From: Marinomonas aquimarina
GTDB lineage: Bacteria; Pseudomonadota; Gammaproteobacteria; Pseudomonadales; Marinomonadaceae
Length of the DNA stretch: 64,000 nt
Reading direction: 5' to 3'
Assembly: GCF_900089755.1 (NCBI RefSeq)
Contig: NZ_FLOC01000008.1
Coordinates: 1-64,000 of the forward strand
This document shows positions 17,725-25,669 of the stretch, in pieces (position 1 is the first letter of the stretch; the number at the start of each line of letters is the position of its first letter). A model generated the notes under the pieces. The model saw only the letters and a list, made by a program, of their open reading frames with translations. It had not been told where the DNA came from and ran no database searches. A program made the translations under genes and the position numbers.

Positions 17725-18715
17725 TTTACAATGGCCTTGGGCTCTGTTATTGCTCCCTTTACCGTTACTTGCTTGGTGGTTTAAAAAGCCCCATCAAAAC
17801 AATGCAACACCTGTATATTGGCGCCATAGCACCTTATTAGAAAACGCGGGGCACAACGGCAGCACCACACAAAGTAAATTCGCACTATTGTTATTATGCC
17901 TAGCTTGGCTGTGCCTAGTTACCGCCATCAGTCGTCCCACATGGCTTGGAGAAGCCACGCGCATCCCGCCAACCGGCAGGGACTTACTGATTGCTTTAGA
18001 TTTATCTGGCAGCATGCAAATTTCCGATATGACGCTAAACGATCAGCCTGCCGATCGTCTGTCGGCGGCGAAAGAAGTATTGGCGCAATTTATTCAGGCG
18101 CGCCGTGGTGATCGCATCGGCATCATAGTGTTTGGCAGCAAAGCCTATTTACAAGCGCCGTTAAGCTACGATTTGAACACCATCAATCAACTGGTACAAG
18201 AAAGTCAGATTGGCTTTGCCGGTGAGCAAACCGCCATCGGTGATGCCATTGGCTTAGGCATCAAACGTTTGCAAGACAAAGCTGCAGAGCAAAAAGTGCT
18301 GATTCTAATGACCGATGGCGCGAATACGGCTGGGCGCGTTAGCCCACTGCAAGCAGCCGACATCGCGGCACGTGAAGGCGTCACCATCCACACCATTGGC
18401 ATTGGCGCGGAGCAAATGACGGTCCAGGGTTTCTTTGGTCCCAAAGTAATCAACCCTTCCAGCGACTTAGACGAGCCCTTGCTGACCAACATCGCCGCCT
18501 TGACCAATGGTCAGTTTTTTCGCGCCCGCAGCACCCATGAACTGCGTCAAGTGTATGAGGTGTTAGAACAACTGGAGCCAACCCCTTCCGATGACATCCT
18601 ACAGCGCCCGAAAACCACCTTATTTCATTGGCTAGGACTAGCGGCTGCGGCCCTGTTTGGCTTGGCTTTGATTGCCACGAGGCGTTTGCGATTCAATCTT
18701 AGGAGACCATCATGA
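17717..18715 (+). CDS. BatA-like VWA membrane protein
   Basis: A 332-residue inner-membrane protein with a VWA domain. There are hydrophobic helices near residues 6-22 and 56-72, then a VWA domain (about 88-290) with an intact metal-ion adhesion site DLSGS (95-99), GEQTAIGDAIG and LMTDGANTAG, then a C-terminal membrane helix. The start is GTG with AAGGGGG upstream, overlapping the DUF4381 gene by 8 bases. It matches BatA of the Bacteroides aerotolerance (Bat) operon. The intact site implies metal-dependent protein binding. Confidence 0.9.
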   Translation: MLDLQWPWALLLLPLPLLAWWFKKPHQNNATPVYWRHSTLLENAGHNGSTTQSKFALLLLCLAWLCLVTAISRPTWLGEATRIPPTGRDLLIALDLSGSMQISDMTLNDQPADRLSAAKEVLAQFIQARRGDRIGIIVFGSKAYLQAPLSYDLNTINQLVQESQIGFAGEQTAIGDAIGLGIKRLQDKAAEQKVLILMTDGANTAGRVSPLQAADIAAREGVTIHTIGIGAEQMTVQGFFGPKVINPSSDLDEPLLTNIAALTNGQFFRARSTHELRQVYEVLEQLEPTPSDDILQRPKTTLFHWLGLAAAALFGLALIATRRLRFNLRRPS

Positions 18716-20424
18716 GTCTGTATGATTGGCTGCATTTCAATCGCCCTATTTGGCTACTGTTTATCCCCATCATCTGGTTACTGGCCAGTCTGCTCACTTG
18801 GCAACGCTCTGACAAAGCCTTGAAAAGCGCCGTTGCAGAGCACTTGATCCCCTATTTGACCCATTCAGCAGGGCAGAACAAGCCCCAGAAATGGCTCGGC
18901 CTGATCAGTGTCAGCTTGCTTTTTGTTGGCTTATCCGGCATCAGCTTTAGCAAAACGGAAACCGAGCTGTACAGCCCAAACCAAAAGACAGTGTTTATTG
19001 TCGATCAGTCATTGTCCATGTATGCCACCGATATGCGCCCCAATCGACTGACCCGTGAGAAGCAAATCTTGCGCGATATCCTGCGCGGCGACTTAGAAGG
19101 CGAAATGGCACTGATTGCCTACGCTGGCGACGCCTACGTGGTGAGTCCCTTTACGCAAGACCGAGAAACCTTGACCCATTTTCTAGTCGCCCTCGACCCC
19201 TTGATCATGCCGCTATATGGCAGCAATTTGGCCGGCGCCTTAGCGCAAGCACAACAGCTTATTCACGCGGATGATGCGCCCTATACCAGTTTCGTCGTAC
19301 TGACCGATGACATCCGTCGTTCAGACATCGAGCAAATGGCTCAGGTACGCGAAGCCAACATTAGCCTTGAAGTCATCAGCATTGGATCGGCTGACGGCGC
19401 CACCATTCAACTGCCTGACGGCCAGATTCTGCGCCATCAAGGTATCCCCGCCATCCCCAAAGTGCCCCTTGAGCAAATTGAGCAAGCCACCACAGAGCTA
19501 GGCGGACATTACTACTCTCACCAAGCGTCACTTGCAGAGTTAGCTCGTGTCGGTAGCCATATCCGCCCATCGCAAGAAGCAACCAAATCGCAATTTAGCG
19601 GCATCACATGGCAGGAACAGGGCCATTGGTTTGCCCTCCCCTTCTTAGCCTGGCTGCTGTGGCAGTTCCGCGGTGGCTATGTGCTGATGTTACTGATGAC
19701 GTTTGCAATGCCCATGCAAGACGCTAAAGCAGCGCCTCTTGATTGGTTTAAAACGGATGACCAAAAAGGTCAGCAAGCGTTTAACCAAGGGGATTGGCAA
19801 AGTGCCTCACAATGGTTCCACGACCCACGCTGGAAAGCCGCCAGCGATTACGCCAATGAGGCCTACGACAGTACCAGCAATACCCTGTTACCCCTCGCCT
19901 CTAGCGCCGCCGACTTTTACAATTTAGGCAATGCACTGGCCCTGCAAGAGGACCTTGAAGGCGCGGCTAACGCTTACCAGGAAGCCCTGTCTCGGCAGCC
20001 AGACCTAAAACAGGCACAAGAAAATTTAGACTACATTGAACAGCTGTTAGAGCAGCAAGCACAAGAGCAAGCGCAGCAAAACCAGAACCAACAGAACGAA
20101 ACGTCACCACCTGACAATGGCTCAGCGCAGAATGATCCGTCGTCCTCACCCGAGAATGGCGAGCCTGAGTCAGACAAAATACCGCAAAAACAAGACAATA
20201 ATCCCCAAAAGCGGGATAATCAAAGTGAACCAGATACGCACTCAGAGGCAGACGCTCAAAGTGCGGACACAATGGACATGGAACAGCAGCAAGCTTTAGA
20301 ACAATGGTTACGTCAAATCCAAGACGACCCAGGAACCTTGTTACAACGCAAGCTGTGGTATCTGCATCAAGAACGACGCAATGAAAACCGCTTTAATCAA
20401 GAGGAAGGGCGACAACCATGGTAG
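18712..20424 (+). CDS. BatB-like VWA and TPR fusion protein
   Basis: A 570-residue membrane protein that fuses the BatB and BatC roles. Two N-terminal helices are followed by a VWA domain (about 90-280) with the site DQSLS (98-102). A membrane helix near 300-345 leads to a TPR region (SAADFYNLGNALALQEDLEG and LKQAQENLDYIE) and a long tail rich in Q, N, E, S and P. The third metal position is serine in YGSNLAGAL, where threonine is usual. Overlap with BatA is ATGA (18712-18715). The tail is probably disordered and periplasmic or cytoplasmic depending on topology. Confidence 0.9.
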   Translation: MSLYDWLHFNRPIWLLFIPIIWLLASLLTWQRSDKALKSAVAEHLIPYLTHSAGQNKPQKWLGLISVSLLFVGLSGISFSKTETELYSPNQKTVFIVDQSLSMYATDMRPNRLTREKQILRDILRGDLEGEMALIAYAGDAYVVSPFTQDRETLTHFLVALDPLIMPLYGSNLAGALAQAQQLIHADDAPYTSFVVLTDDIRRSDIEQMAQVREANISLEVISIGSADGATIQLPDGQILRHQGIPAIPKVPLEQIEQATTELGGHYYSHQASLAELARVGSHIRPSQEATKSQFSGITWQEQGHWFALPFLAWLLWQFRGGYVLMLLMTFAMPMQDAKAAPLDWFKTDDQKGQQAFNQGDWQSASQWFHDPRWKAASDYANEAYDSTSNTLLPLASSAADFYNLGNALALQEDLEGAANAYQEALSRQPDLKQAQENLDYIEQLLEQQAQEQAQQNQNQQNETSPPDNGSAQNDPSSSPENGEPESDKIPQKQDNNPQKRDNQSEPDTHSEADAQSADTMDMEQQQALEQWLRQIQDDPGTLLQRKLWYLHQERRNENRFNQEEGRQPW

Positions 20425-22268
20425 CCAACTCAACACATCTACCACAACAGGCGTTGCAATGGCTGTGTGCCTTGCTGATGGCACTGTGCCTAATCAATGT
20501 CGCCCACGCCGACCAAGTGACCGCAGCCCTAGACAAAAATGTGGTGGCTGAAAACGAAGTGGTGCAACTGACCATTCGCACCGACTTTCCAAACACCGGC
20601 AATGGCCCTGATCTGTCTGCCTTGAAGCGTGACTTTGAAATTTTAGGACGTAGCCAAAACAGCCAATTCAGCTTTAACCTTGGCACCAACCAAGCGCTGA
20701 ATTTTTGGGTCGTCACCCTAATGCCAAAAGCCATTGGCAACTTCCAAATCCCGCCTATTCAAGTCGGCGACCAAGCGTCCGAACCACTGTTTCTTGAAGT
20801 GAAGCCAGCGCAACAGATGACCGACCGTAACGGCAACCCTTTGGTTATGCTCAAATTCAGAGCCGATAAGAGCGAACCTTATGTGCAACAGCAAGTGCTC
20901 ATCACGCTAGAACTGTATACCGCCGTGGCGTTGCAGAATGCCAGCCTGTCGATGCCCAACCACCCTAACTTGCTGACCGAGCGCCTAGTCGACGATCAAA
21001 TGCGTTACGAAGACATTGATGGCACCTCTTACCAAGTGATGACCCGTGAATATGTGGCCTTCCCACAGCGCAGCGGTATGCTTGAATTGAATAATCAGAG
21101 TGTGGAAGCCTTAGTCAATACCCGTAATGGCACCCGTAAAATTAATGTCAAAAGTACGCCCATTACACTCAACGTGCTGCCCATCCCTGCGTCTTACGGT
21201 AATTCCAACTGGCTGCCTACCGACGCCGTGGCGGTGCGTTCCCATATCAGCAATACTGTCAGCAATCCGCGCGTAGGCGACACCTTAATTTGGGAAATAG
21301 ACATCACCGCCCAAGGCGTATTGGGAGAGCAACTGCCGACGCTCAATTTTGCCAGCACTCGTGCTTACAAGCTGTACCCGACCTCGCCCAATTTTGATAC
21401 CAATAAATCCATCAGTGGCGTATCGGGACATGAATCGATGCGGATTGAAGTAGTGCCCACACAATCAGGCCCGCTCGAGCTACCGACTGTAGACGTGACC
21501 TATTGGGACCCCACCTCACGCAGTATCAAAACCGCTAGCGCGAAAGCGCCTGTGATCGACGTGGCTCCCCTACCTGGTACGGCGGATGCCACTAACAGCA
21601 ACGACTTGAGCAACAATGCTGCTGCCAACGCGAACGGTGGTAGCAGCGAGGTTACTAATCTACCACCGCAACCGACGTCAGTGGCTCCGATTTCACTAGC
21701 CAAGCAGCGCTCAACGCCAGCCACTCAGGCAACGCAACCAGACAACGACTCGCCTGCCCCACTAGAAGTGGTGGTTCAGCCTGCGAATGACAGTAGCGGG
21801 GCTTGGAAAGGCGTCTTAGCCGCGGGCCTGATCGGCATTGGTTTGATTGGCTTAGGCACATGGCTATGGCTGCGTCGAAAGGGCCGTGAGCAGGACGCCA
21901 ACAACGAGGATGTCCCTACATTACAAGAGTTTGCCCCACTCTCTCATGGCAACGAAACACAAGCCTATGAAGCACTGATCAACGGCTGCCGTAATAATCA
22001 CCTAGGCACATTACAAGCCAACCTTTTGGAATGGGCGCGTCACCGTTGGGGCGACGGCACTATCCGTGGTACCGACGACATTAAGCGCTTGGCAGACAAC
22101 CCTCATTTGACGCAGTTGCTGATGGAAGCAGAATTGGTTATGTACTCATCTGCCGCCGCCACTCAATGGGATGGCAATGCCCTCGCAGACGCCCTCGAGG
22201 AATATGTCACAGGGCAAGCCAAACCATCACAAGCCAGTCAATTGAAAACACTGTACCCAAATTTTTAA
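20418..22268 (+). CDS. BatD-like protein of the aerotolerance cluster
   Basis: A 616-residue exported protein with a signal peptide (hydrophobic 13-29, cleavage after AHA at 31). Repeated beta-rich domains follow, ending in a membrane helix near residues 465-485 (VLAAGLIGIGLIGLGTWLWL) and a cytoplasmic helical tail. This is the BatD/BatE-like layout (PF13584 type). A linker rich in N, S, P and Q sits before the membrane segment. It overlaps BatB by 7 bases and closes the operon. The next gene, a peroxidase, has its own ribosome-binding site 20 bp later. Confidence 0.88.
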   Translation: MVANSTHLPQQALQWLCALLMALCLINVAHADQVTAALDKNVVAENEVVQLTIRTDFPNTGNGPDLSALKRDFEILGRSQNSQFSFNLGTNQALNFWVVTLMPKAIGNFQIPPIQVGDQASEPLFLEVKPAQQMTDRNGNPLVMLKFRADKSEPYVQQQVLITLELYTAVALQNASLSMPNHPNLLTERLVDDQMRYEDIDGTSYQVMTREYVAFPQRSGMLELNNQSVEALVNTRNGTRKINVKSTPITLNVLPIPASYGNSNWLPTDAVAVRSHISNTVSNPRVGDTLIWEIDITAQGVLGEQLPTLNFASTRAYKLYPTSPNFDTNKSISGVSGHESMRIEVVPTQSGPLELPTVDVTYWDPTSRSIKTASAKAPVIDVAPLPGTADATNSNDLSNNAAANANGGSSEVTNLPPQPTSVAPISLAKQRSTPATQATQPDNDSPAPLEVVVQPANDSSGAWKGVLAAGLIGIGLIGLGTWLWLRRKGREQDANNEDVPTLQEFAPLSHGNETQAYEALINGCRNNHLGTLQANLLEWARHRWGDGTIRGTDDIKRLADNPHLTQLLMEAELVMYSSAAATQWDGNALADALEEYVTGQAKPSQASQLKTLYPNF

Positions 22269-22288
22269 GTGACAGGAGCTGTAACATT

Positions 22289-23209
22289 ATGAGTTCAAAT
22301 CACCAGTCCGGCATCACCGCCGAAGCATCCAGTGATGCCACCTTCATTTTGTTGGATGCCGTACCGGAAAAAGAGGCACAATTACGTCAGGCCCTCGCAG
22401 CCTTTCCAGAATTAATTCGATCTATTCAACAGCAATTCCCAGATGCCCAACTGCACGCGGCAATCGGCTTTTCGTGCCATAGCTTCACACGTATTACAGA
22501 GCAATCAGCCCCCAAAGAGCTGGCGCCTTTTCCGAGTTTTTCAGGTCAATACCTGTCAGTCACGGATGCTCCTTATGACATCCTGATGCACATTCGAGCC
22601 CATCTCCATGATGCCACACACATACTAGCACTTAGTTTATTTAAGGCATTGGCAGACACTGTCACGCTGCGTGAACAAACTAATGGCTTTAAATACTTAG
22701 ATAATCGTGACTTTACGGGCTTCGTTGACGGCACAGAAAACCCGCAAGGTGATGAACGCCCCGCGGTGGCGTTGGTGGGCACAGAAGACCCTGATTTCCA
22801 AGGTGGCTCCTACTTAAACTACATGAAATTTGTCCATGATTTAGAACATTGGGAGCACCAAGCCCTGCAAACGCAAGAAGACACCTATGGCCGTACTAAG
22901 TACGACAATGAGGAATACCCGTCTGCTGAAAAGTCCCCCCACGCCCACACCAAACGCACCTCGCTAAAAGATGAGCACGGCAAATCGCTGGAAATATTAC
23001 GTCAAAGCATGCCATTTGGTGATTTACAGCAGCAAGGCCTGGTGTTCGTCAGCTACTCTAAAACACCGATGATCTTTGATTTGATGCTAAAAAGCATGAT
23101 CGAAGGGGATGAACAGGGGCGTGCCGACCACCTGATGCAGTACACCCATGCCACTTCAGGCAGCACCTTCTTTGTGCCGACACTGAGCTTTTTAACACAG
23201 CTTGCTTAA
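22289..23209 (+). CDS. DyP-type (YfeX-like) heme peroxidase
   Basis: A 306-residue dye-decolourising type peroxidase, soluble and without a signal peptide. The heme-pocket motif GFVDGTENP near residue 150 contains the catalytic aspartate (GxxDG). HAHTKRT near residue 220 carries the proximal histidine, and SYSKTPMIFDLML the distal side. The start at 22289 has AGGAG upstream and begins MSSNHQSG; an upstream frame in the BatD gene lacks a site. It resembles E. coli YfeX. The substrate is unknown. It lies 20 bp after the Bat operon and may be co-transcribed with it. Confidence 0.9.
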   Translation: MSSNHQSGITAEASSDATFILLDAVPEKEAQLRQALAAFPELIRSIQQQFPDAQLHAAIGFSCHSFTRITEQSAPKELAPFPSFSGQYLSVTDAPYDILMHIRAHLHDATHILALSLFKALADTVTLREQTNGFKYLDNRDFTGFVDGTENPQGDERPAVALVGTEDPDFQGGSYLNYMKFVHDLEHWEHQALQTQEDTYGRTKYDNEEYPSAEKSPHAHTKRTSLKDEHGKSLEILRQSMPFGDLQQQGLVFVSYSKTPMIFDLMLKSMIEGDEQGRADHLMQYTHATSGSTFFVPTLSFLTQLA

Positions 23210-23233
23210 AGTCATCAGCGTTTCTATAGATAA

Positions 23234-23263
23234 AAAAATACCACGCCTAGGCGTGGTATTTTT
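23234..23263. terminator. Bidirectional terminator, DyP gene / ppiD
   Basis: A palindrome centred on CCACGCCTAGGCGTGG with flanking AAAAAT and ATTTTT between converging genes. Perfect pairing runs from 23234 to 23263. Confidence 0.9.
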
Positions 23264-23283
23264 GTTTTAACGGCAAGGTTTCG

Positions 23284-25116
23284 TTAGTTTCGCACAATCT
23301 CAGCGGCATTTTGCAACGTCTCTTGCTGCGCACGCAAAGTTAAGGTGCTTAACGTTTGCGACAAGTAGTTTTGGTACACCTCTTTTTGCGCTTCCTCAAC
23401 CACGTTGTCACCTTCCGTAACAGACGTTAGTCGAATCGCTACTAGATCGCCATTAGAGGCCGTTTCAACCCCCGTTGTCACATCACCTTCAGCAGGGTGC
23501 GCCAAGCCAAATGCCAACGAAGCAACTTCGTCTTGACCACGCTCAGCCGCCTCAACAAGCGTCCAGTTTGTCTCGCCTGAGACTAGCGCCTGCTCAGCTT
23601 GCGCTTGTAACTCATCAACAGCTTTTTGCTGAACCACGATCGAAGCAATCACATCTTTCGCCTCAGCAAAGGTTTGCTGGGCCGCAGGTTTGTGGTCATT
23701 GACATGAACCACTACAACTTCTTCTTCGCTCAGCTCAATCAAATCACTGTTATGACCATCCTCTAACACGGTTGGGCTGTAAGCCGCTGAAATGACTGCT
23801 GGGGCAGAACTGATCTCATCCGAACCACCGTTACGACCAAAGTAGTCGGTCGTCAATACCGCTACACCGTATGCACTGGCAATCGCAGATAGATCATCAC
23901 TCGCGTAAGCAAGGTCAGTAATATTCTCGTGTTCACCCAACAACTGATCTTTGGCTTTTTGAGCAATCAGTTCGTCCATCAGCTCAGCTCGCATGTCATC
24001 TAACGATGGTGCCTGTGTTTCACTGATGTCATTCAGTTGAATCAGGTGGTAACCGAATTCTGTTTCCACTGACTCCACTTGACCCACTTCCTGCATAGCA
24101 AACAAAGCGTCTTCAAAGTCGCCAACCATGATGCCTCGACTGACGTAACCAAGATCACCACCATTGTCTTTTGAACCTAGGTCATCTGAGTACTCAGCAG
24201 CTAGGTCCGCAAACGCCTGTCCATCCGCTAGTTTGGCTTGAATCTCTGCCACAACAGCCTGAGCTTCATCGCTAGAGCGAGACGAGGTGTCAATCAAGAT
24301 ATGCGCTGCGGCACGCTCTTCACCTTGGAAGCTTGCGACACGTGCTTGGTAAGCATCGTTTAGCTCAGTATCGCTGACCTCAACTTGGTCTTGGATGTCG
24401 GCAACGGATACCACCACATAATCTAGCTTTACTTGCTCTGGAGAAACAAAGCTTGCTTGATTCTGATCGTAGTATTCACGTAGCTCTTCATCAGTAACAT
24501 TTACCTGCTCAGTCTTATCCGCCAACGAGTAACGGACGTAATCAAAGCTGCGTTTCTGGTTTTGCAAAGCAACGATATGATCCACTTGGCTAGGTAATAC
24601 AAACTCTGAACCGGCCAAAGCATTACGGGTTTGCTGGATCAAAACGTCTTGCTTGATACGCTCTTTAAACGCTAACGGAGTGAAGCCGAGTGAGCGGATG
24701 AAGTTAAGGTACTTGTTCTGATCAAACTGGCCATCCGTTTGGAATTGTTCTGCTTGCAGCAAGTAGGCGTCGACTTGTGCATCGGAAACGCCCAAATTCA
24801 AGCTTTCAGCTTGATTCATTAGCACTGAACGCTGGATCAGCTCATCCAAAGCACGACGCTGTAACGCATTCTCTTCCAGCATGGCTGGATCGATCTGACC
24901 ACCCATCATCGAAATTAACTGACGACGCTGTGTTTCTGACGCTTGCAAAAGCTGCATGCGGGTAATTTCTTTGCCATCCACTTCGGCAACTGTGTCTGTC
25001 GACGTGAAGCTCTGTACCAATGCCTCAACACCGAATAGAGCAAACGTCACAATCACGACACCGATGATCGTCTTCACGATCATACCCTGTGACTTGTCTC
25101 TGATATCCTGGAGCAT
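23284..25116 (-). CDS. ppiD: Periplasmic folding chaperone PpiD
   Basis: A 610-residue inner-membrane-anchored chaperone of the SurA/PpiD parvulin family. One N-terminal membrane helix (VKTIIGVVIVTFALFGVEAL, about residues 15-34) is followed by a SurA-like N-domain, a parvulin domain near 260-355 (AAHILIDTSSRSSDEA and DLGYVSRGIMV) and a long C-domain. The start at 25116 (MLQDIRDKSQG) has GGTGGAGG upstream and matches E. coli PpiD; the longer frame to 25179 runs into a terminator. It helps newly exported proteins leave the Sec translocon. Order hupB, tRNA-Asp, ppiD on the minus strand. Confidence 0.95.
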   Translation of the reverse strand: MLQDIRDKSQGMIVKTIIGVVIVTFALFGVEALVQSFTSTDTVAEVDGKEITRMQLLQASETQRRQLISMMGGQIDPAMLEENALQRRALDELIQRSVLMNQAESLNLGVSDAQVDAYLLQAEQFQTDGQFDQNKYLNFIRSLGFTPLAFKERIKQDVLIQQTRNALAGSEFVLPSQVDHIVALQNQKRSFDYVRYSLADKTEQVNVTDEELREYYDQNQASFVSPEQVKLDYVVVSVADIQDQVEVSDTELNDAYQARVASFQGEERAAAHILIDTSSRSSDEAQAVVAEIQAKLADGQAFADLAAEYSDDLGSKDNGGDLGYVSRGIMVGDFEDALFAMQEVGQVESVETEFGYHLIQLNDISETQAPSLDDMRAELMDELIAQKAKDQLLGEHENITDLAYASDDLSAIASAYGVAVLTTDYFGRNGGSDEISSAPAVISAAYSPTVLEDGHNSDLIELSEEEVVVVHVNDHKPAAQQTFAEAKDVIASIVVQQKAVDELQAQAEQALVSGETNWTLVEAAERGQDEVASLAFGLAHPAEGDVTTGVETASNGDLVAIRLTSVTEGDNVVEEAQKEVYQNYLSQTLSTLTLRAQQETLQNAAEIVRN

Positions 25117-25150
25117 CTTGCCTCCACCTAAAAACTGTAATCTGGAAAAC

Positions 25151-25181
25151 AAAAAAGGTGCATCCCGCGGGGAACACACCT
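25151..25181 (-). terminator. Intrinsic terminator after tRNA-Asp
   Basis: Reading the minus strand, AGGTG (25177-25181) pairs with CACCT (25156-25160). An inner stem of TCCC and GGGA with loop CGC completes the hairpin, followed by five to six T (25151-25156). It sits between tRNA-Asp and ppiD, so most hupB-tRNA transcripts should end before ppiD. Confidence 0.7.
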
Positions 25182-25192
25182 CTTTGCTCTAA

Positions 25193-25269
25193 TGGCGGAA
25201 CGGACGGGACTCGAACCCGCGACCCCCTGCGTGACAGGCAGGTATTCTAACCAACTGAACTACCGCTCC
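25193..25269 (-). tRNA. tRNA-Asp(GTC)
   Basis: A 77-nt tRNA with encoded CCA (25193-25195). The anticodon is GTC in the stem CCTGC/GCAGG. The acceptor arms are GGAGCGG and CCGTTCC, the T-arm is GGGTTCGAGTCCC, and the D-loop is TAGTTCAGTTGGTTAGAAT. The sequence is almost identical to E. coli tRNA-Asp. It lies 7 bp after the hupB stop, with no room for its own promoter, so it is probably processed from the hupB transcript. Confidence 0.97.
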
Positions 25270-25276
25270 AAATGCA

Positions 25277-25549
25277 TTAGTTCACTGCGTCTTTAAGGCC
25301 TTTGCCAGCTTTGAAGCTAGGAACCTTAGCGGCGCTGATTTGGATCTCTTCACCTGTCTGAGGGTTACGACCTGTACGTGCCGCACGCTCTTTTACCGCA
25401 AAAGTGCCAAAACCAACCAGTGTAACTTGGTCGCCGTTTGCTAGCGCTTCTTCGATTGCTTTCAACGTTGCATCTAGCGCATTACTTGCAGCAGCTTTAG
25501 ATAAGTCTGCGGACGTGGCAATAGCATCAATCAATTCTGATTTGTTCAC
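25277..25549 (-). CDS. hupB: DNA-binding protein HU-beta
   Basis: A 90-residue nucleoid protein that bends and compacts DNA as dimers. The sequence [20 protein letters not shown] and the beta-arm with [10 protein letters not shown] are typical of HU. Start codon GTG with AAGGGG upstream. Order lon-hupB-ppiD is conserved from E. coli. Here tRNA-Asp sits between hupB and ppiD with only 7 bp from the hupB stop. Confidence 0.97.
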   Translation of the reverse strand: MNKSELIDAIATSADLSKAAASNALDATLKAIEEALANGDQVTLVGFGTFAVKERAARTGRNPQTGEEIQISAAKVPSFKAGKGLKDAVN

Positions 25550-25669
25550 GTTCTACCCCTTCAGTATTCTCGTGGTTCCTTGGTATTGTAATCCGACCAA
25601 AACGTAACGGTCGATTTAGATGAGCATTTATACAAGCCTATCTAAGGCCCTGTCAACACAGGGTTTGGC

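Noticed and set aside
25117-25179. Longer N-terminus for PpiD
   Set aside because: It would run through the tRNA-Asp terminator and lacks a ribosome-binding site; the family start is at 25116.
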